Shown here piece after piece: positions 23,778-32,446 of a DNA stretch of 64,000 nucleotides. Numbering within the stretch: the stretch's first letter is position 1; each line of letters opens with the position of its first letter. This stretch comes from Chloroflexota bacterium (GTDB lineage: Bacteria; Chloroflexota; Limnocylindria; QHBO01). Where the stretch lies: positions 1 to 64,000 of the forward strand of contig JBBDXT010000007.1 of assembly GCA_040902225.1 (NCBI GenBank). Reading direction: 5' to 3'. Both the position numbers and the translations under genes were made by a program. Below the pieces are notes generated by a model that worked only from the letters and a program-made list of their open reading frames with translations, did no database searches and was not told the origin of the DNA.

Positions 23778-24758
23778 ATGCCCCGCTATCCGCTCCTGGC
23801 CGACATCCTCGAGGCTCGAGGGCGCCTGCACGGCATCGCCCTCAACACGCCGCTCGAGGACTCTCCGACCCTCGCTTCCGAAAGCGGCGCAACCGAGCTG
23901 CGCCTGAAGCTGGAGATGCTCCAGCCAACCGGATCGTTCAAGACCCGCGGGGCCCATAACAAGGTCGCGCTGGTGGCCGCCGCTCAGCCGGACGCCGAGC
24001 TGGTGACGGCCAGCAGCGGCAATCACGGTATTGCCGTCGCCACCGCCGCGGCGCTGCATGGGATGCGGTTGACGGTGCTGGTCGGCGCGTCGGTCTCACC
24101 CGCCAAGCTGGAACGGCTGCGGGCGCTCGAGTCCGACAGCTGCGTGGTCGAGATCTTCGGCCGCGACTCCGACGACGCCGAGGCGGAGGCGCGACGTCGC
24201 GACACCGAGCGGATCGCGGTGTACGTGCCCCCGTACAACGATGCGGACGTGATCGCCGGGCAGGGCACGGTCGCGGCCGAGGTGCTCGAGGAATGGCCGG
24301 CCTGCGACGCCCTGGTGGTCCCGATCGGGGGCGGCGGGTTGATCGCCGGCATCGGCCTGTGGGCCAAGGCGCTCAAGCCGGGCCTGCGCCTGGTGGGGGT
24401 CCAGCCGTCGGCCTCGCCGCCGATGTACGCCTACCTGGAGTCGAATTCCACCAAGCCGATGCCGATCGCCCCGACCCTGGCCGACGGGGTTGCCGGCAAC
24501 ATCGAGCGCGACAGCATCACCTGGAAGATGTGCCGCCAGCTCATCGATGAGGTGGTGCTGGTCGACGAGGAGCAGATCGCCGATGCCATGCGCTGGGCGA
24601 TCGAGGTTCACCACCTGGTGGTGGAGGGGAGCGGCGCGCTCGGCATCGCTGCGCTGCGGGCTCAGCTCGGCGGTCTCGCCGGTCGCCACGTGGCGGTGGT
24701 GCTCAGCGGCCGCAACGTGGACGCCGAGACGCTGCAGCGCGTGCTGGCGCAGGGGTAG
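23778..24758 (+). CDS. PLP-dependent threonine/serine dehydratase-like enzyme
   Basis: The 326-residue fold-type II PLP enzyme has the Schiff-base Lys K55 in TGSFKTRGA, the phosphate or carboxylate loop SSGNHG, and the glycine loop GGGGL. The length and the absence of a C-terminal ACT domain point to the short, unregulated type (catabolic threonine dehydratase or serine racemase/dehydratase), unlike biosynthetic IlvA of about 500 residues. It would convert threonine to 2-oxobutyrate or serine to pyruvate in the cytoplasm. The gene has a -10 box 7 bp before the ATG and no Shine-Dalgarno. Confidence 0.85.
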   Translation: MPRYPLLADILEARGRLHGIALNTPLEDSPTLASESGATELRLKLEMLQPTGSFKTRGAHNKVALVAAAQPDAELVTASSGNHGIAVATAAALHGMRLTVLVGASVSPAKLERLRALESDSCVVEIFGRDSDDAEAEARRRDTERIAVYVPPYNDADVIAGQGTVAAEVLEEWPACDALVVPIGGGGLIAGIGLWAKALKPGLRLVGVQPSASPPMYAYLESNSTKPMPIAPTLADGVAGNIERDSITWKMCRQLIDEVVLVDEEQIADAMRWAIEVHHLVVEGSGALGIAALRAQLGGLAGRHVAVVLSGRNVDAETLQRVLAQG

Positions 24759-24761
24759 CAT
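24756..24761 (+). promoter_or_regulatory. -10 box for a leaderless transcript (membrane protein gene)
   Basis: TAGCAT overlaps the stop codon of the dehydratase gene and lies 6 bp before GTG 24768. Confidence 0.45.
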
Positions 24762-24767
24762 CGGGCC

Positions 24768-25451
24768 GTGACGGAGCCGATTCAGCCACTGCAGTCCCGC
24801 GGCGGGAGCCGGGGCGCGGCCGTGCTCGGCGTGGCCCTGATCGTGCTGGGGTTGATCTTCTTTGCCGGCCAGGCGCTGAACATGGACATCGGCGAGGTGG
24901 CCTGGCCGTTCTATGTCGTTGCGCCCGGCCTGGCACTGGCGACCCTGGGCCTGACCCAGCGGCGCGGCTCGGGACTGACGATCGCCGGCAGCGTGGTGAC
25001 GATGGTCGGCCTGGTTCTCCTCTACCAGAACGCCACCGATCGGTTCGAGAGCTGGGCATACGCCTGGGCGCTGGTAGGCCCCGGCGGCAATGGCCTCGGC
25101 ATGCTGCTGTACGGGACCCGCAGCGGCGACCCCAAGATGGCGCGCGACGGCTTCCGGACGATCCTCGGTGCGCTGGGCCTCTTCGCCGTTGGGCTTGTCT
25201 TCTTCGAGGGGATCATCGGTATCAGCGGGGACCGTCTGCCGCTCCCCAACTGGGTGCTGCCGGTGGCCGTGATCGTGATCGGCGTGCTGGTCCTGCTGCG
25301 TGGCCTGACCTTCCGCGATCGCTCGGCACCGTCTTGGGGCGGCGCGGACGAGGAGGGCGGTGCGCCGGTCCCCAGCTCGCCGCCTGACGGCGAGCCGCCA
25401 GCGGAGGCGGTCGGCGCCACCCCCGCCGAGGAACCCCGGGCCGAGAGCTGA
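24768..25451 (+). CDS. Predicted membrane protein, unknown function
   Basis: The 227-residue protein has about six hydrophobic segments between residues 17 and 185, short loops and a Pro/Glu/Ala-rich soluble tail from about 190. It resembles small DUF-type membrane proteins with paired helices; no transport or enzyme motif is seen. It starts at GTG 24768, six bases after a -10-like TAGCAT, and lies 9 bp after the dehydratase gene. Confidence 0.65.
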   Translation: MTEPIQPLQSRGGSRGAAVLGVALIVLGLIFFAGQALNMDIGEVAWPFYVVAPGLALATLGLTQRRGSGLTIAGSVVTMVGLVLLYQNATDRFESWAYAWALVGPGGNGLGMLLYGTRSGDPKMARDGFRTILGALGLFAVGLVFFEGIIGISGDRLPLPNWVLPVAVIVIGVLVLLRGLTFRDRSAPSWGGADEEGGAPVPSSPPDGEPPAEAVGATPAEEPRAES

Positions 25452-25459
25452 GCCAGGCC

Positions 25460-26038
25460 GTGCTGGAGGTCCACCCGGTCACTGCCGACCGCTGGGAAGA
25501 GCTGGCCGCCTTCTTCGGCCCTTCCGGCGCCTTTGGGCATTGCTGGTGCACCTGGTGGCGGCAGACAGGAGCGGAGTCCAGCAAGGGCGTAGAGAAGGGC
25601 GGCGCTGCCAACCGCGCGCTGATGCACGAGATCGTGAAGGCCGGCTCCGAGCCCGGCCTGCTCGCCTATCGCGACGGCCAGCCGGTCGGCTGGATCAGCG
25701 TCGCTCCCCGCCCGCAGTACGGACGCATCATTCGCTCGCGGCGGATCGGCCCTGAGCCCGAGGAGGCAGCCAACGAGCGCATCTGGTCGGTCGTCTGCTT
25801 CTGGATCCCGCGCAGGGAGCGGGGCAAGGGAGTCGCGAACGGCCTGCTGAAGGCGGCGGTCGACCACGCGCGTGCACGCGGCGCGGCGGTCCTCGAGGCA
25901 TACCCCCTCGACACGGCTGGTGGGCGGCACCCGCCTGCGAATGTGTTCACCGGCACCCTGGCGATGTTCCAGCGCGCGGGCTTCAGGGAGGTTGACCGGC
26001 CGCGAGGCGCGCAGCTGGTCGTGCGGCGGGACCTGTAG
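25460..26038 (+). CDS. GNAT-family N-acetyltransferase
   Basis: The 192-residue protein has the GNAT acetyl-CoA loop in RRERGKGVANGLLKAAVDHAR (about 114-134) and the preceding strand WSVVCFWI. The N-terminal part is distinctive, with HCWCTWW (about 28-34) followed by a long helix. This N-terminal Cys/Trp motif is typical of a GNAT subgroup found in Actinobacteria and Chloroflexi. GTG 25460 starts nine bases after the previous gene. The substrate is unknown. Confidence 0.8.
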   Translation: MLEVHPVTADRWEELAAFFGPSGAFGHCWCTWWRQTGAESSKGVEKGGAANRALMHEIVKAGSEPGLLAYRDGQPVGWISVAPRPQYGRIIRSRRIGPEPEEAANERIWSVVCFWIPRRERGKGVANGLLKAAVDHARARGAAVLEAYPLDTAGGRHPPANVFTGTLAMFQRAGFREVDRPRGAQLVVRRDL

Positions 26039-26050
26039 CAGGGGGGCACG

Positions 26051-26056
26051 TATCCT
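26051..26056 (+). promoter_or_regulatory. -10 box just upstream of kgd
   Basis: TATCCT lies 10 bp before GTG 26067; the leader would be only a few bases long. Confidence 0.5.
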
Positions 26057-26066
26057 TAGCGGCACC

Positions 26067-29000
26067 GTGGCAGACGAAGAGGCGACCGAGACCACGCGCA
26101 TCGAGCGAGCCCTGGAGGGGGTCAACGCCGGCTACATCGCGGAGATGCAGGAGCGATGGCAGGCGGACCCCGCATCGGTCGATCCGGAGTGGCGGGCCAT
26201 CTTCGAACCCGCCATCGCCCCTCCCACAGATGGCCAGGCGGCTGTGCCTCCACCGGCCGAGGCCTCCTCACCAGCAACCGATGTGGCCGCCCCGGTTCTC
26301 CCGGGTGGCGCGACGCCACTTCGCGGCCCCGCCGCGCGGCTCAGCCGCAACATGACCGCATCGCTCGCGGTCCCAACCGCCAGCAGCTTCCGCGACGTTG
26401 AGGTGGCGACGCTCGAGGCGCGGCGGCGAGAGCTCGTCGCACAGCTGACACCGCGCCGGGTCAGCTTCACGCACCTGATCGGCTTCGCCATCGCCCGAGC
26501 CGCGGCCGAGCAGCCCGGCATGACCGCCTACCACCTGGAGGCCGATGGCGCGGCGTATCGCGTCGATCCGGGCGGCGTGCACCTGGGGCTGGCGGTCGAT
26601 GTCGAACGGCCCGATGGCGGCCGCTTCCTGGTGGTGCCGGTGATCCGCTCCGCCGAAGCGATGGACTTCACCGCCTTCCAGGCTCGATACGAGGAGCTGG
26701 TCGAGAAGGCGCGCGCCAACCGCCTCTCACCGGATGACATGGCCGGGGCCACCATCACGCTCACCAACCCTGGGACGCTCGGAACGACCGCCTCCGTCGC
26801 GCGGCTGATGCCGGGACAGGGCGCCATCGTGGCGACCGGCGCCATCCGGGACGTGGGTCCGGCGCGGGTCATGACCATCAGTTCGACCTATGACCATCGT
26901 GTCATCCAGGGCGCCGAGTCTGGCGCCTTCCTGGGGCGCATCGACGCGCTCCTGCAGGGAGCGGATGGCTTCTACGAGTCGCTCGGGCTGGAGCCGAGCG
27001 CCGCAACACCACCGCCCCCAGCTGCCGCAACGGCGGCCTCGACCGATGACCTCCGAGCGGTGGCGGCCGGAATGGCGCTTGTCCGCGCGTATCGGTCCTT
27101 CGGGCATCTCGCGGCCCGGCTCGATCCGCTCGGCAGCGAGCCGGTGGGCGACCCGGCGCTGGCTCCCGAGCCGCTGGGCCTGACGCCGGAGGCGATGGAA
27201 CGCGTCCCGACAGACCTGCTGCGCATCGACGTGCCGGGGGCGACGCTGGCCGAGGCGCTGCCCGCCCTGCGGGCGACCTACTGCGGCTCCATTGCCTACG
27301 AGGTCGAGCACATCGCCAGCCACGACGAGCGCGTCTGGCTACGGCAGGCGATCGAGTCCGGCGCGCATCGGGCCCCCATGAGCCCCGAGGAGAAGCGTGC
27401 CCTGCTCGAACGGCTGACAGTGGCGGAAGGCCTGGAGCGCTTCCTGCACAAGGCCTACCTGGGACAGAAGCGGTTCAGCATCGAGGGCCTCGACACCATG
27501 GTCCCGATGCTCGACCAGCTGCTCGCGGGTGCGGGCGCCTCCGGTGCGCAGGACGTGGTGATCGGGATGGCGCACCGTGGACGGCTGAATGTGCTGGCGC
27601 ACATCGTGGGGGTCAGCTACGAGGGCATCCTGGCCGAGTTCGAGGCGAGCCGCGGTGGGAGCGACGCCCTCGTTCCCAAAGGTGGGCTGGACGACGTGAA
27701 GTACCACCTCGGCGCGCATGGGACTTTCACAACTCCGGATGGCAAGGCGTTGCGTGTCACCCTGTCCCCCAATCCGAGTCATCTCGAGGCGGTCAATCCG
27801 GTGGTCGAGGGCCACGCGCGGGCGCAGCAGTCGGATCGGAGCGCCGCGGTGGCAACGGTCGATCCGGATCGGACGATCCCGATCCTGATTCATGGCGACG
27901 CGGCCTTTGCCGCTCAGGGGGTGGTGGCCGAGACGTTCAACATGGCGCGCCTGGCGGGCTACCGGACGGGCGGCACCCTGCACCTGATCGCCAACAACCA
28001 GGTTGGCTTCACCACCGAGCCCAGCGAGGCTCGCTCAACCGTCTACTCCAGCGACCTGGCCAAGGGGTTCGACGCACCGATCATCCACGTCAACTCGGAC
28101 GATGCGGAGGCCTGCCTCGCGGCCGCGCGGCTCGCCTGGATGTATCGCGAGAAGTTCCACGGCGACGTGGTGATCGACCTGGTCGGGTACCGGCGCTACG
28201 GCCACAACGAGGGGGACGAGCCCGCTTATACCCAGCCGAAGATGTACACCGCCATCGCTGCGCACGCGAGCGTGCGCGAGCAATATCGGTCCAGCCTGGT
28301 CGATGGCGGAGTCGTCTCCGCGCAGGAGGCCGATGACTGGGCGAAGGCCTTCGCCAAGGACCTTGCCACCAGGCAGGCCGCCGTCCGCAAGCACGCGGAG
28401 CCGCAGCTCGACCGCGGCGAGGAGGCGATCTCCGCGGAGGAGTCGCCCGTGCCGATCACTGCCGTCAAGGCCAAGGTTCTGCGCGCCGTCAACACGGCGC
28501 TGCTGGCCACCCCCTCCGGCTTCACCCTCAACCCGAAGCTTGCCAAGCAGCTCGACCGCCGGCTGGCGGCGCTCGACGATCCCGAGCCGCGCATCGAGTG
28601 GGCACATGCCGAGGCGCTGGCCTTCGGCTCGCTCCTGCTCGAGGGCAGTCCCATCCGCCTGACCGGTCAGGACACCGTGCGCGGCACCTTCAGCCAGCGA
28701 CACCTGGCCTTGCACGATGCAAAGAGCGGCGACGTCCACGTCCCGATCCACCACCTGCCCGGCGCACGGGCCAGCTTCGAGCTGCACAACAGCCCGCTCT
28801 CCGAATATGCCTGCCTTGGCTTCGAGTACGGCTACGCGACCACGGCGCCCGAGGCGCTGGTGCTGTGGGAGGCGCAGTACGGCGACTTCGTAAACGGGGC
28901 CGAGATCATCGTCGACCAGTTCATCATCGCCGGGCTGGCCAAGTGGCGGCAGACCTCGCGGCTCACCCTGCTCCTGCCACACGGCTACGAGGGATCGGGG

Positions 29001-29621
29001 CCTGAGCACTCATCGGCGCGCCTGGAGCGGTTCCTGGCGCTCGGTGCCGAGGGCAACATCCGGGTCGTCTATCCCACTACCCCGGCGCAGTACTTCCATG
29101 TGCTGCGCCGCCAGGCCCGCCACGGCGACATGCGCCCGATGGTGGTCATGGCTCCGAAGTCGCTCCTCCGCCTGCCGCAGGCGGCATCCCGTCTGGCCGA
29201 CCTGACGGATGGCGCGTTCGCATCGGTCCTGGACGATCCCGCCGTGGCGGCAGCCGATGCCGTCCGTCGCGTGATCCTGTGCAGCGGCAAGGTCTACTAC
29301 GACCTGGCCGGCTCGGAGCTGCGCGCGGAACAGTCCGACCTGGCGATCGTGCGCTGTGAGCGCCTGTATCCGTTCCCCACCGACGAACTCGAGGTCGTGC
29401 TCGCCCGCTATCCGGGCGTCGAACGAGTGGCCTGGGTCCAGGAGGAGCCGCGCAACATGGGCGCCCGCAAGTTCGTGCTGCCCAAGATCCGGCACCTCGT
29501 CCCGTTCCGGATTCCGCTCGGCGATATCAGCCGGCCCGAGCGGTCACGTCCGGCGGAGGGCTATCCGGCCGCGCACCACATCGAGCAGGCGCGCATCGTG
29601 CGAGAAGCGCTCACCAGCTAG
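26067..29621 (+). CDS. kgd: Multifunctional 2-oxoglutarate metabolism enzyme (E2 core-E1 fusion)
   Basis: The 1,184-residue enzyme fuses three parts. They are the short N-terminal helix of OGDH E1 (residues 20-50), an acyltransferase E2 catalytic core without lipoyl domain (about 85-310, with the catalytic His in STYDHRVIQGAESG near 276), and a full thiamin-diphosphate E1 (about 335-1184, with GMAHRGRLNVL, HGDAAFAAQG and HNEGDEPAYTQP). This matches Kgd/SucA of Actinobacteria and some Chloroflexi, which makes succinyl-CoA or succinic semialdehyde from 2-oxoglutarate in the TCA cycle. GTG 26067 is preferred; the frame upstream belongs to the acetyltransferase region. A hairpin overlaps its stop codon. 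Citrate synthase and malate dehydrogenase lie 16 kb away. Confidence 0.93.
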   Translation: MADEEATETTRIERALEGVNAGYIAEMQERWQADPASVDPEWRAIFEPAIAPPTDGQAAVPPPAEASSPATDVAAPVLPGGATPLRGPAARLSRNMTASLAVPTASSFRDVEVATLEARRRELVAQLTPRRVSFTHLIGFAIARAAAEQPGMTAYHLEADGAAYRVDPGGVHLGLAVDVERPDGGRFLVVPVIRSAEAMDFTAFQARYEELVEKARANRLSPDDMAGATITLTNPGTLGTTASVARLMPGQGAIVATGAIRDVGPARVMTISSTYDHRVIQGAESGAFLGRIDALLQGADGFYESLGLEPSAATPPPPAAATAASTDDLRAVAAGMALVRAYRSFGHLAARLDPLGSEPVGDPALAPEPLGLTPEAMERVPTDLLRIDVPGATLAEALPALRATYCGSIAYEVEHIASHDERVWLRQAIESGAHRAPMSPEEKRALLERLTVAEGLERFLHKAYLGQKRFSIEGLDTMVPMLDQLLAGAGASGAQDVVIGMAHRGRLNVLAHIVGVSYEGILAEFEASRGGSDALVPKGGLDDVKYHLGAHGTFTTPDGKALRVTLSPNPSHLEAVNPVVEGHARAQQSDRSAAVATVDPDRTIPILIHGDAAFAAQGVVAETFNMARLAGYRTGGTLHLIANNQVGFTTEPSEARSTVYSSDLAKGFDAPIIHVNSDDAEACLAAARLAWMYREKFHGDVVIDLVGYRRYGHNEGDEPAYTQPKMYTAIAAHASVREQYRSSLVDGGVVSAQEADDWAKAFAKDLATRQAAVRKHAEPQLDRGEEAISAEESPVPITAVKAKVLRAVNTALLATPSGFTLNPKLAKQLDRRLAALDDPEPRIEWAHAEALAFGSLLLEGSPIRLTGQDTVRGTFSQRHLALHDAKSGDVHVPIHHLPGARASFELHNSPLSEYACLGFEYGYATTAPEALVLWEAQYGDFVNGAEIIVDQFIIAGLAKWRQTSRLTLLLPHGYEGSGPEHSSARLERFLALGAEGNIRVVYPTTPAQYFHVLRRQARHGDMRPMVVMAPKSLLRLPQAASRLADLTDGAFASVLDDPAVAAADAVRRVILCSGKVYYDLAGSELRAEQSDLAIVRCERLYPFPTDELEVVLARYPGVERVAWVQEEPRNMGARKFVLPKIRHLVPFRIPLGDISRPERSRPAEGYPAAHHIEQARIVREALTS

Positions 29622-29647
29622 GGATGCGATTCACCACGTAGCTGGTG
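29612..29647 (+). terminator. Hairpin over the kgd stop codon
   Basis: CACCAGCTA (29612-29620) pairs perfectly with TAGCTGGTG (29639-29647) around an 18-nt loop. No U-run follows. Confidence 0.4.
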
Positions 29648-29663
29648 CGTCGGGCAGAGGACA

Positions 29664-29767
29664 CTATTCAAGTCGTCCTCCGATCCCTCATTCCCTCGGG
29701 GACTCGGCGGTCGGGCGGAGGCGACGCACCCGCGCTTCGGCCCTCACTCCAGTCGTCCTGTGAATAG
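29664..29767. other. Intergenic inverted repeat CTATTCA...TGAATAG
   Basis: CTATTCA (29664-29670) and TGAATAG (29761-29767) bound a 104-nt stretch. Inside, AGTCGTCCT occurs twice in direct orientation (29671-29679 and 29751-29759). No gene is present in 29622-29820. The stretch could be a structured RNA or a small repeat element. Confidence 0.4.
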
Positions 29768-29808
29768 CCCGCGTTGCCTCGCCCCGGGGCAGAGCCCGCA
29801 AGTCTTCC

Positions 29809-29814
29809 TATACT
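29809..29814 (+). promoter_or_regulatory. -10 box for leaderless thrC
   Basis: TATACT lies 6 bp before the ATG, so the mRNA would begin at the start codon. Confidence 0.6.
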
Positions 29815-29820
29815 CGGCCG

Positions 29821-30879
29821 ATGCCTCCGCACCTCCCGCTCTTGGAGCGGTACCGGGACCTCCTCGCTCGGCCAGGCGAAGCCTTCCCGATCACCCTCGG
29901 CGAGGGCGGCACCCCGCTGGTCCACGCCTCACGGCTCGGCGCGGAGCTGGGCCTCGACGCTCTCTACCTGAAGTTCGAGGGGACCAACCCGACCGGCTCG
30001 TTCAAGGACCGTGGCATGGTGCTGGCCGTCAACCGGGCGGTGGCTTCGGGCGCGCGGGCCGTGGTCTGCGCCTCGACCGGCAACACCGCTGCGTCGGCGG
30101 CAGCCTACGCGGCCGCTGCCGGGCTCCCCTGCCACGTCGTCCTGCCGGCCGGCAAGGTGGCCCGCGGCAAGCTGGCGCAGGCCCTCGCCACCGGAGCCCG
30201 ACTCATCACGGTCGACGGCAACTTCGACCAGGCACTGGCAGCCGTCAGGGCGCTCGGCGACGAGGGGAGTGTCGCCATTGTCAACTCGGTCAACCCGGAT
30301 CGCATCGCCGGGCAGCAGACCGGGGCGTTCGAGATCGTCGACGAGCTCGGCCGGGCACCCGATGCTGTGGCCCTGCCGGTCGGCAACGCGGGCAACATCA
30401 CCGCCTACTGGGCCGGCTTCGTACGCTACGCCGCCTCCGGCCGGACTGACGGCCGCCGGCCGCGCATGCTCGGCTTCCAGGCCGAGGGCGCGGCACCGAT
30501 CGTGAACGGGGCGCCGGTCGAGTCGCCGGAGACGGTCGCCACGGCCATCCGCATCGGGAATCCAGCCTCCTGGGAGGGAGCGGTGGGCGCTCGCGATGAG
30601 TCCGGGGGACTGATCGAAACGGTCAGCGACGAGGAGATCCTCGCCATGCAGCTGCGGATTGCTCGCAGCGAGGGCGTCTTTTGCGAGCCGGCCTCGGCGG
30701 CGGGGGTCGCGGGCGTGGCGCGCCTTGCCCATGAGGGAAGGCTCGGCCGCGCGGAGACGGTCGTCTGCATCCTGACCGGGCACGGGCTGAAGGATCCTGA
30801 CGCCGTGGCCGGGGAGGAAGGCTCGCTCTCGCTGGTCGCAGCCGACGCGGCGTCAATTCGTAAGGCAATGCGCCTCTAG
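29821..30879 (+). CDS. thrC: Threonine synthase
   Basis: The 352-residue PLP enzyme converts O-phosphohomoserine to threonine. It has GEGGTPLV (27-34), the PLP Lys K62 in [17 protein letters not shown], and the glycine-rich phosphate loop PVGNAGNI. The length matches the compact bacterial/archaeal type. Homoserine kinase lies 0.6 kb downstream with a DNA-repair gene between. A -10 box (TATACT) immediately precedes the ATG. Confidence 0.93.
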   Translation: MPPHLPLLERYRDLLARPGEAFPITLGEGGTPLVHASRLGAELGLDALYLKFEGTNPTGSFKDRGMVLAVNRAVASGARAVVCASTGNTAASAAAYAAAAGLPCHVVLPAGKVARGKLAQALATGARLITVDGNFDQALAAVRALGDEGSVAIVNSVNPDRIAGQQTGAFEIVDELGRAPDAVALPVGNAGNITAYWAGFVRYAASGRTDGRRPRMLGFQAEGAAPIVNGAPVESPETVATAIRIGNPASWEGAVGARDESGGLIETVSDEEILAMQLRIARSEGVFCEPASAAGVAGVARLAHEGRLGRAETVVCILTGHGLKDPDAVAGEEGSLSLVAADAASIRKAMRL

Positions 30880-30897
30880 CCCAGGTGGGATTGGCTC

Positions 30898-30903
30898 TAG
30901 ACT
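30898..30903 (+). promoter_or_regulatory. -10 box for leaderless tag
   Basis: TAGACT lies 6 bp before the ATG of the glycosylase gene. Confidence 0.5.
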
Positions 30904-30909
30904 CGACCC

Positions 30910-31479
30910 ATGGCCGACGCTCGCCCGCGCTGCCCGTGGGGAACGGGCGATCCTCTCAACCTCGCCTACCACGACACCGACTGGGGCGTCTCGATCCACG
31001 ACGATCGGCGCCTCTTCGAGCTGCTCAGCCTGGAGGGAGCGCAGGCCGGCCTGACCTGGATCACGATCCTGCGCAAGCGCGAGGGCTACCGGCGCGCCTT
31101 CGATGGCTGGGATCCCGAGCGCATCGCCGCGTACGGGGCCGAAGACGAGGCTCGCCTCCTGGCCGATCCCGGGATCGTGCGAAATCGGGCCAAGATCAGG
31201 TCCGTCATCGGGAATGCAGGAGCCTACCTGCGCCTGACCGATGCGCCGGGTGCCTTCGACCGCTACGTGTGGTCCTTCGTGGATGGGACGCCCGTCGTGA
31301 ACCGATGGACTTCTATGAGCGCGGTCCCCGCCGAGACGGATGCCTCACGAGCCCTGTCGCGGGACCTGAAGAAGCGCGGCTTCTCCTTCGTGGGGCCGAC
31401 CAGCGTGTACGCCTTCATGCAGTCCGCCGGCCTGGTCAACGACCACCTGGTCAGCTGCTTCCGTCACGGCGAGGTCTAG
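30910..31479 (+). CDS. tag: DNA-3-methyladenine glycosylase I
   Basis: The 189-residue helix-hairpin-helix glycosylase removes 3-methyladenine from DNA. It begins RCPWG, and YHDTDWG follows (20-26). C8 and H21 with C and H of the C-terminal NDHLVSCFRH provide the zinc-site ligands of Tag. The recognition region LEGAQAGLTW is conserved. It is a separate transcription unit between thrC and thrB judging from its own -10 box. Confidence 0.92.
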   Translation: MADARPRCPWGTGDPLNLAYHDTDWGVSIHDDRRLFELLSLEGAQAGLTWITILRKREGYRRAFDGWDPERIAAYGAEDEARLLADPGIVRNRAKIRSVIGNAGAYLRLTDAPGAFDRYVWSFVDGTPVVNRWTSMSAVPAETDASRALSRDLKKRGFSFVGPTSVYAFMQSAGLVNDHLVSCFRHGEV

Positions 31480-31493
31480 CGCCCGGCCGTCCG

Positions 31494-31499
31494 TATACT
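31494..31499 (+). promoter_or_regulatory. -10 box for leaderless thrB
   Basis: TATACT lies 8 bp before the ATG, as at thrC. Confidence 0.55.
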
Positions 31500-31507
31500 C
31501 GGGCCGC

Positions 31508-32446
31508 ATGCCCACGCCCATGGCCACGATCGAGGTGCCGGCCAGCAGCGCCAACCTGGGAAGTGGCTTCGACTGTTTCGCCGCCGCGCTCAGCCTGAAG
31601 CTGCGCGCCGAGCTGTACGCCGGCGACGAGGCCGGCATCCTGCTGAACGCCCATGGCGAGGGCGCCCCCGGCCCGGACGACGATCCGGCGCAGAACCTCC
31701 TGATCCGCGCATTCCGTGAGGGCCTGCGCCTGGCACATGGATCAGAGCACGGGGCCGGCGCCTGGCGGATCGAGGCGAGCAGCATGATCCCGGCCGCGCG
31801 CGGCCTCGGGAGCAGCGCCGCCGCAATCGTGGCCGGGCTCCTGCTCGGAGCGGCTGCCGGGCGCCACGCCCCCGATGCGGACGAACTGTTCACCCTGGCT
31901 GCAACGCTGGAGGGTCACGCGGACAATGTCGCGGCGGCCCTGTATGGCGGCATCACCCTGTCGGTGGCCGGGGAGGTGGGCACGACCCCACTCCTGCGAC
32001 GCTTCCGCGTCCCGGAGGCATGGATCCCGGTCCTGTTCATCGCGTCGGCCACGAGCCGCACCCAGGGGATGCGCGACGCGCTGCCGGCGACGGTCCCGCA
32101 TCACGAGGCCGCGGCGGCCGCTGCGCGCGCCGCGCTGCTGGCAACCGCCGTGGTCACCTCGGACGCCGGCCTGCTGCGCACCGCCATGGATGATCGGCTG
32201 CACCAACCGTACCGGCTGCCATTGCTGCCGGGGACGGCGGGGCTGATCGGGACTGCCTATGACCACGGCGCGGCAGGGGCGGCGCTCTCCGGCGCGGGGC
32301 CCAGCGTGCTTGCCATCTGCGACTCGCCGATCAGCGCCCACGCGGTCGAGAAGGCGTGGAACTCGGCCGAGGTACAGGGCATGGCGACTCGCCTGCGCTT
32401 CGACACCGGCGGCGCCCGCCTCAGCACGCCAGAAGCGGTCCGATGA
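31508..32446 (+). CDS. thrB: Homoserine kinase
   Basis: This is a GHMP kinase of 312 residues. [13 protein letters not shown] (12-24) is the N-terminal signature, [10 protein letters not shown] (about 98-107) the ATP-binding motif 2, and [11 protein letters not shown] the C-terminal motif 3. It phosphorylates homoserine for threonine synthase upstream. Its stop overlaps the ATG of the ABC-F gene (ATGA), so these two are translationally coupled. Confidence 0.93.
   Translation: MPTPMATIEVPASSANLGSGFDCFAAALSLKLRAELYAGDEAGILLNAHGEGAPGPDDDPAQNLLIRAFREGLRLAHGSEHGAGAWRIEASSMIPAARGLGSSAAAIVAGLLLGAAAGRHAPDADELFTLAATLEGHADNVAAALYGGITLSVAGEVGTTPLLRRFRVPEAWIPVLFIASATSRTQGMRDALPATVPHHEAAAAAARAALLATAVVTSDAGLLRTAMDDRLHQPYRLPLLPGTAGLIGTAYDHGAAGAALSGAGPSVLAICDSPISAHAVEKAWNSAEVQGMATRLRFDTGGARLSTPEAVR

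Noticed and set aside
25872-26066. Upstream extension of Kgd by 65 residues
   Set aside because: The stretch overlaps the acetyltransferase gene in another frame, and GTG 26067 directly follows a -10 box and begins the conserved N-terminus.
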